DNA from: Pseudomonas putida
GTDB lineage: Bacteria; Pseudomonadota; Gammaproteobacteria; Pseudomonadales; Pseudomonadaceae
NCBI RefSeq assembly: GCF_002025705.1
Contig: NZ_CP018846.1
Coordinates: 2,843,501 to 2,907,500, forward strand
Reading direction: 5' to 3'
DNA: 64,000 bases
The translations under genes were made by a program, and so were the position numbers. Positions 54,301-61,658 of the stretch are shown piece after piece. Under the pieces are notes generated by a model, which saw only the letters and a list, made by a program, of their open reading frames with translations, was not told the DNA's origin and ran no database searches. The first letter of the stretch is position 1. Each line of letters starts with the position of its first letter.

Positions 54301-57025
54301 GGTGATCTGGAACGAGGACCAGGCGGGCTACCGCCAGCAACTGCAGGAACTGATCATGGGGATCGTTGCTTCCGGCAGCGAAGCGGCCCTGCTCGACCGC
54401 CCCGGCGGCATCTTCGTACGTCCTGCGCAGCAACTGTCCTCCGAGGACCGGCTGCTGACCCTGTCGGTAGCGCGGCTGGTGCTAGATGACAGGCTCGGTA
54501 CGCTGGCCGAGCAACTGCACCTGCGGCGACAGCCACCGGTTCCCCCAGCCCTCCAGGCCAGTGCGCCTAACCCCAGGCCATCAACCGCCAGCCATCTGCC
54601 GCTGGAGCATGCGGCGTTGATGCTGCGCAACCCTTATGGCGGGTTCAGCGCCGACGGCCGCGAATACGTCATCCCGTTGCTTCCTGGCACACCGCCGCCG
54701 GCGCCGTGGGTCAACATCTTGGCCAACCCGCAGTTCGGCTGCGTGGTCTCCGAGGTCGGTAGCGCCTATACCTGGTACGAGAACGCTCACGAGTACCGGT
54801 TGACGCCCTGGCACAACGACCCGGTCGCCGACCCCAGCGGCGAAGCCTTCTACCTGCGCGACGAAGACAGCGGCGAGTACTGGTCGCCGACCCCGCAGCC
54901 CTGCCCGGGCCCTGGCCGTTACCGCACCCGCCATGGCTTTGGCTACAGCGTGTTCGAGTACGCCGAAGACGGCCTAAATACGGAGCTCTGGGTGCATGTT
55001 GCACTGGATGACCCGGTCAAGTTCAGCCGGCTCAAGGTGCACAACACCTCAGCTCGGGTACGACGGTTGTCAGTCACTTGCTTCGCCGAGTGGGTACTGG
55101 GCGACCTGCGCCGCAGAACCGCCATGCATGTGGTAAGTGAGACTGACCCGGTCAGCGGTGCAATGTTTGCCCGTAACAGTTTCGCAGTGGAGTTTTCCAC
55201 CCAGGTGGCGTTTCTCGATTGCGACTTGCCCGTGCAGTGCCAGACCTGTGATCGCAGCGAGTTCCTGGGACCCAACGGCGATTGTCATGCACCCTTGGGT
55301 ATGCGCCAGACGCGGCTGTCGGGACGCACTGGCGGGGGCCTGGACCCGTGCGCGGCGCTGCAGGTGGCGCTGCAGTTGGAGCCTGGCGAAAGTCATGAAG
55401 TGGTGTTTCGCCTGGGCGCCGCCCAGGACGCCAGTGCCGCCACCCGCTGCGTCCAGCAATATCGTGGCCTGCAAGCCGCCAGGGACACGCTCGACAAGGT
55501 CCGCGCCTACTGGCGACGGACACTGGAAACCGTACAGATCGAGACGCCGGAACCCGAGCTTGATGTGCTGGCCAATGGCTGGTTGATGTACCAAGTGATC
55601 GCCTGCCGGTTCTGGGCGCGCAGCGGCTACTACCAGTCTGGGGGCGCCATCGGTTTCCGTGACCAGTTGCAGGACAGCATGGCCATGGTCCATGCAGCCC
55701 CGAAGGCGGTGCGCCAACACCTCCTGACCTGCGCCGCTCACCAGTATGCCGAAGGTGATGTACAGCACTGGTGGCACCCACCGCTGCAGCGAGGCGTGCG
55801 TACCCACTGCTCGGACGACCTGCTGTGGCTGCCATTGGCAGCCAGCCGCTACGTGGAAGTCACAGGGGACTACAGCGTGCTCGACGAACCGGTCGGCTAT
55901 CTGCAGGGGCGTGCACTCAATGCCGGTGAGGAGTCCTACTACGATCTGCCCGCGCACTCGGAGCTGGTCGAGAGCCTTTACCAGCATTGCCAGCGCGCCA
56001 TCGCCCATGCCCTGCAGTGCGGGGTTCACGGCTTGCCGTTGATGGGCAGCGGCGACTGGAATGACGGCATGAACCGGGTCGGCGAACAAGGAAAAGGCGA
56101 AAGCGTATGGCTGGGCTTCTTTGGCCACGAGGTGCTGCGGGCTTTCGGCAGCGTCGCCTTGCGACACGGCGACAGTGGCTTTGCGCTGCAGTGCGCCAAC
56201 CAGGCCGGCGTACTCGCGGAAAAGCTGGAGGCGCATGCCTGGGATGGCGGTTGGTATCGCCGCGCCTGGTTCGACGATGGCCAGTTACTGGGCTCAGCGA
56301 ACAATCAGGAGTGCCGAATCGACTCGCTGGCGCAAAGCTGGGCCGTGCTGTCCGGGGTCGCCTCGCCCGAACGTGCCCGCCAAGCCATGGCTGCACTGGA
56401 CAACTACCTGGTACGCCGCGACATCGGCATCGTCAAACTGCTCGACCCACCCTTCGACCAAGGTGACTTGGACCCTGGCTACATCAAAGGCTACCTGCCA
56501 GGCGTGCGTGAAAACGGCGGGCAATATACGCATGCGGCCATCTGGGCGAGCATGGCCTATGCACGCCTGGGCGACTCCCTTGAAGCCTGGGAACTGCTGC
56601 GCCTGATCAACCCGGTACGTCAGGGCTGCAGCACGTTGATCGACACCTACAAGGTCGAACCCTATGTCATGGCCGCCGATGTCTACGCCGTTGCGCCCCA
56701 CGCCGGGAGGGGGGGCTGGACCTGGTACAGCGGATCTGCCGGCTGGATGTACCGGTTGATCATCGAAAGTCTGCTAGGCCTGAAACGCAATGGCGACACC
56801 CTGCGCCTGGAGCCTCTGTTGCCGGCAGGCTGGCCGGGGTATGTCCTGCACTACCGTTTTGGCAGCACCTGGTACCGCATCGAGGTATGCAACGGCAACT
56901 GCAACGAACTGGCCCTGAGCTTGGACGGCGAGGCGCTTGCCGAAGCCTGGCTGCAGCTGGAAGATGATGGGCTCCTGCACCACGTCATGGCCCAGTGCCA
57001 GAGCTGCTCCTTGCCCATCAACTGA
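48380..57025 (+). CDS. ndvB: Cyclic beta-1,2-glucan synthase
   Basis: Giant inner-membrane enzyme (2881 aa), matching the Brucella/Rhizobium Cgs/NdvB type that primes, elongates and cyclises beta-1,2-glucans for the periplasm. Layout: N-terminal region 1-400; membrane helices near 425-490; GT84 transferase with DTDTQLPRG around residue 640 and RWIRGDW around 787; further helices 840-1000; a glycoamylase-like domain about 1005-1535 (SGSMFEYLMPLL); a GH94-like phosphorylase part with beta-sandwiches 1590-2240 and catalytic domain 2390-2860 (GSGDWNDGM around 2556). The ORF is unbroken. The length fits Cgs, not the ~725-aa NdvB of P. aeruginosa. Confidence 0.92.
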   Translation: MDSPWLNALAYLRRLYAHAGRWRSSPNTFTYESLLRSELYNADQMAEHGLWLAHHHRLSRLPADDALLDRLADNERMLSTSCTALAGALPSSRPALPAAQWLLDNFYLVETQIRIAKRHLPADYSLQLPRLDNGPSTGLPRVYDIALEAISHGDGRIDAESLSRFAEAYQQAATLTLGELWAIPIMLRLALIENLRRVAARVMANWADRDLANVWADRLGVTAERDAKSVVLVVADMARSEPPMTAAFVAELARRLQGHSASLTQPLLWVEQMLSESALSIERYVQLDAQQQAIDQVSISNSISSLRLLSTIDWRLFVEHLSHVEQTLCRDPAAVYPAMDFTSRDHYRHVVERLARHCAFSEAAVARTAIELAQAAGAAHGEEAEHVGFYLAGAGLPLLEQRLAARVPLAERWQRLLHRAPLAFYLVPVALLSCLFAWGFIRAIDLEGWPMAVLAGMAVPILLSTSRLAIGLVNWLVTLTVKPSFLPRLDYSAGIPAEARTLVVVPTLLATADDVEELLEGLEVRFLANRDEHLHFALLSDFMDAREQTRPEDEALLELASKGIRGLNHKYPGPGSERFFLFHRPRIWNNAEGCWMGRERKRGKLAELNAVLRGHGHECFMRIVGNLQTLGHVRYVITLDTDTQLPRGAAHQFVGAMQHPLNRPRFDAHTGCIQAGYAILQPRVGISLPSVSRSRYARLFGSDAGVDPYTQAVSDVYQDLFLSGSFIGKGIYAVDAFEQALEGRFIDNRILSHDLIEGCYAHSGLLSDVQLFEAYPARYSADSKRHHRWIRGDWQLLPWLLPWPRTDTQGLAQSSLSALSRWKIFDNLRRSLEPAALLSLLLWGWLASVTPLAWMLSLLALLLTRPLLDSLLEVLGKTTDVPVSEHLLAALHTSGTYFLRTGLSLAWLPFEAYFSLDAILRTLWRLVVSKRRLLQWNPSREDERSSADTLQAMYREQWGQPVLVLLLGGALAMQPVMLLMASPILALWLLGPALAWWLSRPNSRAEFMPGAEDLAFLHRLARANWAFFDSHVGPADNWLPPDNIQEPPFASIAHRTSPTNMGMALLSHLAAHDFGYLSAGRLFERLAQMLDSMDRLERFRGHFYNWYDTQTLKPLSPLYISSVDSGNLAALLLTLRPGLLEMAETPLLDRRLTQGLLDTFDTLLDVCPSTSCDSPTIKAMREQVWQAHVQAGNEPAALLPMLVEQLQALITQPAAVAPGAQVTDDFAFWLNALYRQCLDLSGELQQLHLPPGNDQQPPAPLSWRHLAQLDTEHWPQPERLAVANVKALARQRIAQAHALASRIETLADMDFTFLYDNHRNLFSIGYNADEHRLDAAFYDLLASEMRLTNFVVIAQGQVPQDSWFALGRLLTSNAGVPVLLSWSGSMFEYLMPLLVMPNYEGTLLDQTCQAAVNRQIEHGRQTGLPWGVSESAYNALDAHFNYQYRAFGVPGLGLKRGLGEDRVVAPYASALALMVAPSAARRNLQRLATLGLAGRFGLYEAVDYSEARLPPGQDAVIIRSFMAHHQGMSFLALTAVLLNKPMQRRFASDPQFQASMLLLQERVPKTAAPYLHTLQAPPVEAAERAAEIRLRVFGEPNRRHPAVQLLSNGRYHVMVNHVGSGYSQRNSLAVTRWHEDTSCNDLGSFCYLRDVASGAYWSTTYQPTRQRTKVQEAIFSDGRAEFRVRERDFDCHTEIAVSPEDDIELRRLHLTNHSDQPRTLELTSYAEVVLAPALSDALHPAFSKLFIQTELIRPLQAILCTRRPRSQQDPVPWMCHVLAVHGANIDALSYETDRARFIGRGRTLARPAALDRSTEALSGSAGAVLDPIVAIRCRITLMPGHAATVDLVTGVADSRDACLQQVAKYRDQHLADRVFDLAWPHSQVLLHQLNGSLTDARLFEQMAASVLYPNASLRASGALLASNRRSQSGLWGQGLSGDLPIVLVQIGDPANIHLVKQMVLAHAYWRQKGLALDLVIWNEDQAGYRQQLQELIMGIVASGSEAALLDRPGGIFVRPAQQLSSEDRLLTLSVARLVLDDRLGTLAEQLHLRRQPPVPPALQASAPNPRPSTASHLPLEHAALMLRNPYGGFSADGREYVIPLLPGTPPPAPWVNILANPQFGCVVSEVGSAYTWYENAHEYRLTPWHNDPVADPSGEAFYLRDEDSGEYWSPTPQPCPGPGRYRTRHGFGYSVFEYAEDGLNTELWVHVALDDPVKFSRLKVHNTSARVRRLSVTCFAEWVLGDLRRRTAMHVVSETDPVSGAMFARNSFAVEFSTQVAFLDCDLPVQCQTCDRSEFLGPNGDCHAPLGMRQTRLSGRTGGGLDPCAALQVALQLEPGESHEVVFRLGAAQDASAATRCVQQYRGLQAARDTLDKVRAYWRRTLETVQIETPEPELDVLANGWLMYQVIACRFWARSGYYQSGGAIGFRDQLQDSMAMVHAAPKAVRQHLLTCAAHQYAEGDVQHWWHPPLQRGVRTHCSDDLLWLPLAASRYVEVTGDYSVLDEPVGYLQGRALNAGEESYYDLPAHSELVESLYQHCQRAIAHALQCGVHGLPLMGSGDWNDGMNRVGEQGKGESVWLGFFGHEVLRAFGSVALRHGDSGFALQCANQAGVLAEKLEAHAWDGGWYRRAWFDDGQLLGSANNQECRIDSLAQSWAVLSGVASPERARQAMAALDNYLVRRDIGIVKLLDPPFDQGDLDPGYIKGYLPGVRENGGQYTHAAIWASMAYARLGDSLEAWELLRLINPVRQGCSTLIDTYKVEPYVMAADVYAVAPHAGRGGWTWYSGSAGWMYRLIIESLLGLKRNGDTLRLEPLLPAGWPGYVLHYRFGSTWYRIEVCNGNCNELALSLDGEALAEAWLQLEDDGLLHHVMAQCQSCSLPIN

Positions 57026-57117
57026 ACCGTTGGGCGAGCAAAGGCCTGACGAACACAAGCCTCAGCCTCACTAGGCTAATCTTGTTCCGACACCCGTTGC
57101 CGTCAATGGTCCCGCGT

Positions 57118-57837
57118 ATGCATCCCGCTCCCCCACCCTTGCAGAACCACTTGCTGGCTGCACTTTCGGCAGAAACGTTCAGCCGGCTGGCGCCGGACCT
57201 GGAGCACGTGAACCTGCCCCTGGGCAAGGCTCTGTACGAGTCCGGCGACACCCTGCGCTATGTCCACTTCCCGGCCGATGCGATCATTTCATTGCTTTAT
57301 GTGATGGAAAACGGCGCATCAGCCGAAATCTCGGTAGTGGGTAACGAGGGGCTGGTGGGCATCGCCGTGTTCATGGGCGGGGAAAGCACACCCAGCCGGG
57401 CCATCGTGCAAAGTGCAGGACATGCCTACCGCCTACCCGTGCAAAGTCTCAAGGACGAGTTCAACCGCCATGGCGAGATGATGATGCTAATGCTGCGCTA
57501 CACCCAGGCACTGATCACCCAGATGGCGCAAACGGCAGTGTGCAACCGCCATCACTCCATCGACCAGCAATTGTGCCGCTGGTTGCTGCTGTCGCTCGAC
57601 CGCCTGCCAGGCGATCGCCTGTGCATGACCCAGGAGCTGATCGCCAACATGCTGGGGGTGCGCCGCGAGGGCGTGACGGATGCTGCAGGAAAGCTGCAGC
57701 GTCTTGGGGTGATCGAGTACAACCGCGGGCAGATCAAAGTTCTCGACAGGGCACGCTTGGAACTGCTGAGCTGCGAATGTTACGCCGTGGTAAAGAAAGA
57801 GACCGAACGCCTGCTGCCCTACATGCCAGTGCCTTGA
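57118..57837 (+). CDS. Crp/Fnr-family transcriptional regulator
   Basis: Regulator of 239 aa: cyclic-nucleotide-binding-like beta-roll (residues 20-140; GEALYES..-type start LGKALYESGDTLRYVHFP, then GNEGLVGIAVFMGGE) and a Crp-type winged helix (MTQELIANMLGVRREGVTDAA). The cNMP phosphate-binding Arg-Ala-Ser pocket of Crp is replaced, so the ligand may not be cAMP. The start is uncertain: ATG 57118 matches relatives, ATG 57106 is an alternative, and neither has a good ribosome-binding site. It lies 92 bp after cgs, same strand. Confidence 0.88.
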   Translation: MHPAPPPLQNHLLAALSAETFSRLAPDLEHVNLPLGKALYESGDTLRYVHFPADAIISLLYVMENGASAEISVVGNEGLVGIAVFMGGESTPSRAIVQSAGHAYRLPVQSLKDEFNRHGEMMMLMLRYTQALITQMAQTAVCNRHHSIDQQLCRWLLLSLDRLPGDRLCMTQELIANMLGVRREGVTDAAGKLQRLGVIEYNRGQIKVLDRARLELLSCECYAVVKKETERLLPYMPVP

Positions 57838-57909
57838 GTTGGCGCGAGGTTCTCTTTTCGAGCTGCCGAAGAAGCTCATCAGCCATGCAGTCAGATGCCG
57901 GCCTGTGAA

Positions 57910-58140
57910 TTACTCCAATGGGCGCTTGTAATGGCTATAGCGCTCGGCATTGGAGGCCCGCGATGGGTCCGGCGGCCCCTGCCTCTGCTCGCGATGAAAG
58001 GGGCGCTTGTCGATGTAGTCATCGCGATCATCAGGGAGCGCTCTTTTCCCCTCGCCACCTTGACCCTCCGACGAACCGTCGCTTTTGGCTGGCTTGCTAC
58101 CCAGCCGATTGTTATCTAACCCATACCTGTCTCTGGTCAT
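57910..58140 (-). CDS. Small hydrophilic hypothetical protein
   Basis: Protein of 76 aa, highly charged and probably disordered (DRDDYIDKRPFHREQRQGPPD). AGAGGT precedes the ATG at 58140 (a GTG lies two codons upstream). No homologous family recognised; the good ribosome-binding site supports it. Confidence 0.55.
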   Translation of the reverse strand: MTRDRYGLDNNRLGSKPAKSDGSSEGQGGEGKRALPDDRDDYIDKRPFHREQRQGPPDPSRASNAERYSHYKRPLE

Positions 58141-58207
58141 ACCCACCTCTCGATGCTCAGAAACTCTGAGCTACATCGAGTGTGCGCCCATGCTGACCAG
58201 AGAAGTT

Positions 58208-58519
58208 TTATATCAGACCGCCGGGCCCAATCGGCCATTCAGGAATGGTCATACCGGAATGAAGTAGTGCCGCAAAAATAAGCGGAGATTTTTTCTCCAG
58301 ATACTCAGCCATCCTACCAGTACTATTCGACTCCAATTTAAGCTTCAGCGCTTCAAACTGCTGACAGATTGAGCCATCGCGCTTAAGCGAATCTCGGAAC
58401 CCCAGCATCTGAGTGATCGTAAGGTGATCACGGGCACAAGCGTGGAGCTTGTGTGGGTCGCTAAGCGGCCTCGTTATCAAGTGTCTGCTTTGGGTCGACA
58501 GCGGCCACCCAAGATTCAC
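58208..58519 (-). pseudogene. C-terminal fragment of a GrpB-family (UPF0157) gene
   Basis: Within the 103-aa ORF, residues about 22-85 read like the end of a GrpB nucleotidyltransferase-like protein: an LHAC strand, then MLGFRDSLKRDGSICQQFEA, LKLKLE and EYLEKKSPLI. The N-terminal catalytic half, with the HIGST-type motif, is missing. The stretch upstream on this strand (58520-58916) does not contain it in any frame I could read. So this is a remnant. Confidence 0.6.
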
Positions 58520-58916
58520 TGTCAGCCATTTATTCTAGCTACTCGAATTGATCAAGCCAGTGTAGGACCTCTCGCTGCCTAACCCGCTATTCGGGCGCAG
58601 TTGGGTGGCTGACTGGCCGAGGGAGGTAGCGGCGCTACGCACGCGGTGGCTGACACAGTGGAATGGATGCGAATTTTTGCCATTCGCCTTGGCCATGACC
58701 CGGAACTGGTAATCGGACCCAGCCTGGAAAAGCGACTCAGCCAGAAATCGCAGGGTGCCTCCCGAATGGTCGCAACGTCCCACTATCTCAATACGATGGT
58801 ACGTGCACTTTTGGCCCCCCTTGAGGAAGGCCTCACTCCGAAGCCATGCTGATCGGTAGTAAGGCAGTCCCTGCTCGGCCACAATTGATCACTCAGTTCA
58901 AGCTGGGACGCACCGC
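58520..58916. other. Gene-poor scar between two gene fragments
   Basis: About 400 bp between the GrpB and ATPase fragments. Two overlapping open frames exist (58535-58882 minus and 58646-58852 plus), but neither shows a recognisable fold, ribosome-binding site or family motif. No inverted repeat or transposase trace seen. Confidence 0.5.
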
Positions 58917-58982
58917 ATGCTCACCCCCCTCGCCATCAATAACTACCGCTCGATCAACCAACTTGTATTGCCGCTAGGCTAG
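58917..58982 (+). pseudogene. N-terminal stub of an AAA-ATPase gene
   Basis: ATG 58917 starts MLTPLAINNYRSINQLVLPL and a Gly, then TAG at 58980. The segment LAINNYRSINQLVLPLG is the usual first strand-turn-strand of RecF/SMC-like AAA family ATPases, which normally continue into a Walker A loop. Nothing of that follows in any frame. It is a truncation. Confidence 0.6.
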
Positions 58983-59055
58983 CGTATTCGAGCGCAGCGC
59001 AAGTGGACATGCTCCAATCGGTGGGCGTCGCAAATTCTAGTTGCGCATGCGCTGC

Positions 59056-60807
59056 CTAAATCTGGCTTTGCCCTGTGACCACCATAGTCGTTTCTGCCTG
59101 CGGCAACGCCAAGGCGGGCAGTACTGAAGGCAAATTCAACTGCCGCAATAGCGGCGTGTCGTAGCCATAAATGTCGGGCTTGAACGTCACCCGCCCCTCG
59201 GTGCTCAAGTCGACCGTCCAATAGGCCAGCAACACCGGCACCTTGACCGGAAGCTTGATGTTCTTGGTTTTGCCATTGGCCAACTGCTTTTGAATCCCCT
59301 CGCTGTTCCAGCGCACCGGGTCGTTGAACAACAACTCGACCAACTGCAGTGGATTCTCCACCCGAATACATCCGGAGCTGGTGGTGCGCACGGGATTGGC
59401 GAACAACTCGCGATGCGGCGTGTCGTGCAGGTAAATCGCATAGTCGTTGGGGAAACGAATGACCACCTGCCCTAACGAGTTGGTAGGGCCGGCGTCCTGG
59501 CGCAGCGTGAGGCCGCGCGCGTTGTACCAGTCGACGTTCGCCGGATCGAGTTCGTTGCCAGCACGATCAAGGACCCTGATCCGGCTGGCTGCAAGGTAAC
59601 CCGGGTTCTGCTGAATCTTTGGCAGCATATCCTTGACAAGAATCGTCGGCGGCACAGTCCAGGTGGGGTTGAAGGTGATGTAGGTGATCTCGGACTGAAA
59701 CACCGGGGTGCTGCGTACAGGCTTGCCGACCTGTACTCGGGAACGCCAGATGGGTTCGCCGTCGCGGTAGAACGCCACTTTGTAGCCGGCGATATCGACA
59801 ACGACAAAAGTGCCATGGAGTTTGTAGAGCAGCCAGCGCGCCCGTTCCATGTTCACCCGGACCTGATCAATCCGTGCCTCGACAGGCACATTCAGCGCCG
59901 CCAGAGTCGCCGCCCCAGCCACGCCATCCACGCCAAGATACTGATCGACCTGATACTTCTTCACCGCAGCAATGACTTTATCGTCGTAAGCATTGCGCTT
60001 GCCCTTATGCGGCTCCAGATAACCACCGGCCACCAGACGAGCACGCAACTGTGCGACCACAGCGCCGTCCATCCCCGGCTTGAGTGACTGCCCTTCGGCG
60101 ACTTTCGGCCAACCACCGGCATCGCGAACCTGACGCAACTGCGCCAATGCCTCACGCATGCTGCTATAAAGCGCCTCTTGCGGCGGCGCCTGGGCGAACG
60201 CACGGGCCACATCGTGAGCATCCAGGGCAGCAAAGAAACTGTTCACATCTTCACGGGGATCAACACCGATCGGGTCGAAGTTCCAATGAAAATCCAGCCG
60301 CGACGGATTGACCTTGCCGCGCCGCAATTGCAGGAGCGCGGTGATGTAGGTGCGGGTCAGCGCGATATCAAAAGCCGCCGTTTGTGCTGGCGTCGGCGCG
60401 GAGGCCTGCAAAAACGATTGAGCCTCGGCCAGCTCGTCGCCCCGAAAGTCCGCAGGGTTCAGGCCGTCAGCTTGTATGTCATTCAGGCTCTTGAGCAACT
60501 GGGTGATATCGCGCCCGTCTGTCCAGGCGGCGCGATAGCTGCGATGGGAGTAGAAATAGAAAACAACGCGATTGATGTCCGCGCGTTGATGCTTACGAGA
60601 GGTAATCAAGGGGGGAAATGACGATGCCAGGGGTTCAAGTGCGGCCTGGATCCCTTGTCCAACGATGTCGTCAGGCGCTGCAGCCGCCGCACTGACCTGC
60701 GCAGACACCGACAAGCCGATCTGCGACGTTTCACCCAGCGCAGTGCCGCTGATCAGAAAGACCATAAATAAAGCACGGCTTATGACGAATACCCTTGATA
60801 ACTGCAC
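59056..60807 (-). CDS. L,D-transpeptidase, YcbB/LdtD type
   Basis: Periplasmic peptidoglycan cross-linking enzyme (583 aa) making meso-DAP to meso-DAP links or anchoring proteins. Signal or anchor segment: residues 3-25. A scaffold domain is followed by a peptidoglycan-binding domain (residues ~245-305, GMDGAVVAQLRARLVAGGY) and the YkuD catalytic domain with HDTPHRELF (His461) and SSGCIRVENP (Cys480). Start: GTG 60807 with AAGGA upstream gives a clean signal; a TTG at 60834 is possible. It follows a truncated gene and precedes a copper operon, so it may belong to the accessory segment. Confidence 0.93.
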   Translation of the reverse strand: MQLSRVFVISRALFMVFLISGTALGETSQIGLSVSAQVSAAAAAPDDIVGQGIQAALEPLASSFPPLITSRKHQRADINRVVFYFYSHRSYRAAWTDGRDITQLLKSLNDIQADGLNPADFRGDELAEAQSFLQASAPTPAQTAAFDIALTRTYITALLQLRRGKVNPSRLDFHWNFDPIGVDPREDVNSFFAALDAHDVARAFAQAPPQEALYSSMREALAQLRQVRDAGGWPKVAEGQSLKPGMDGAVVAQLRARLVAGGYLEPHKGKRNAYDDKVIAAVKKYQVDQYLGVDGVAGAATLAALNVPVEARIDQVRVNMERARWLLYKLHGTFVVVDIAGYKVAFYRDGEPIWRSRVQVGKPVRSTPVFQSEITYITFNPTWTVPPTILVKDMLPKIQQNPGYLAASRIRVLDRAGNELDPANVDWYNARGLTLRQDAGPTNSLGQVVIRFPNDYAIYLHDTPHRELFANPVRTTSSGCIRVENPLQLVELLFNDPVRWNSEGIQKQLANGKTKNIKLPVKVPVLLAYWTVDLSTEGRVTFKPDIYGYDTPLLRQLNLPSVLPALALPQAETTMVVTGQSQI

Positions 60808-61316
60808 CTTGGATAATCCTTGAATCTCTCGCAACTCAGAAAGCTAGCGTCCAAACCGCTGCCAGGCTCGACATATTCTTGATGAGATTTACATTTGGCG
60901 CTACATCGTGATCGGTAGTTATCGACTGTGGGATGGGTAACCGACCGCCTCTGCCTATTTCTGCCCTTCGCTAGCGGCCGCATTGGGTCGATAACAGTCG
61001 TTTGCAGAGGCCGATTTCGAGACGCCCAACAGATGCGCCCAGGCGTAGGGTCTCCTGAACGGTTTTCAAGACCGTGATACAAGCACCCAATCCATGCGGC
61101 GTAACGGAGGCACTGTCTAATGACGCAAAGTGAGTGTTTCACACGCCTGCGCGCTCCGCTCGCAAATAGCGGGTAGTCGTGGGGCGACAGCCGGGAAGAT
61201 GGGACTGTAATGCTGTTGATGCGGCAGGTTCGGAAGCGGAAACACGACGGCAGCTGGTACATGATGCTCACGCATAACAGCATGTACCAGCACGCTCTTG
61301 ATATAGGCTCGAGGAT
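60808..61316. other. 509-bp gap without a recognisable gene
   Basis: Between the L,D-transpeptidase start and the cusF-like stop. The reading frames on both strands look non-coding. A tiny ORF, ATG 61120 to TAG 61174-61176 (18 codons, MTQSECFTRLRAPLANSG) with GGAGG 9 nt upstream, is the only faint candidate. The hairpin at 61253-61291 probably ends the copper operon. The transpeptidase promoter should lie at 60810-60950. Confidence 0.5.
61253..61291 (-). terminator. Hairpin downstream of the copper operon
   Basis: Perfect 11-bp arms GCTGGTACATG (61253-61263) and CATGTACCAGC (61281-61291); the enclosed ATGCT/AGCAT allows an alternative fold. It starts 25 nt past the cusF-like stop. No T-tract. 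Confidence 0.5.
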
Positions 61317-61658
61317 TTACTCTTTACGTATATCAACAATCGTCGCGGTGCTGTCGTCCATCCTGAAATCAAACGCTACCTTATCTCCCACGTTCAATTT
61401 TTCGAGCTGCTGCGTAGAGGCTTTGAATCCCATGGTCATGGCTGGCCATTTCAGCGCCGCCACCGGTCCATGCATCAGGGTCACTTTGCCGACCTGGGCG
61501 TCTATGGCCTTTACCGTCCCTTGCGCGTGAGCGGCAGGTGCTGTCTGGGCTTCCTTCATGCCCATTCCATCCATGTTCATTCCTGCCATGGCGTCTTCAG
61601 CTTGCGCGCCTGATGCAAAGGCGAAGAGCAGTGCAACACTAAGGTAGCGTTTTTTCAT
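61317..61658 (-). CDS. cusF: CusF-like periplasmic copper/silver-binding protein
   Basis: Metallochaperone (113 aa) that hands Cu(I)/Ag(I) to the CusCBA efflux pump. The signal peptide ends at AQA (about residue 20). A Met-rich stretch ([12 protein letters not shown]) precedes the CusF OB-fold. The copper site shows the conserved His, Trp, Met and Met in [18 protein letters not shown]. Its ATG overlaps the cusA-like stop (ATGA), so it is translated with the pump. Confidence 0.92.
   Translation of the reverse strand: MKKRYLSVALLFAFASGAQAEDAMAGMNMDGMGMKEAQTAPAAHAQGTVKAIDAQVGKVTLMHGPVAALKWPAMTMGFKASTQQLEKLNVGDKVAFDFRMDDSTATIVDIRKE

Noticed and set aside
58535..58882. Minus-strand ORF of 115 aa as the missing N terminus of the GrpB fragment
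   Set aside because: It contains no HIGST-type motif or other GrpB feature and no frameshift joins it to the fragment.
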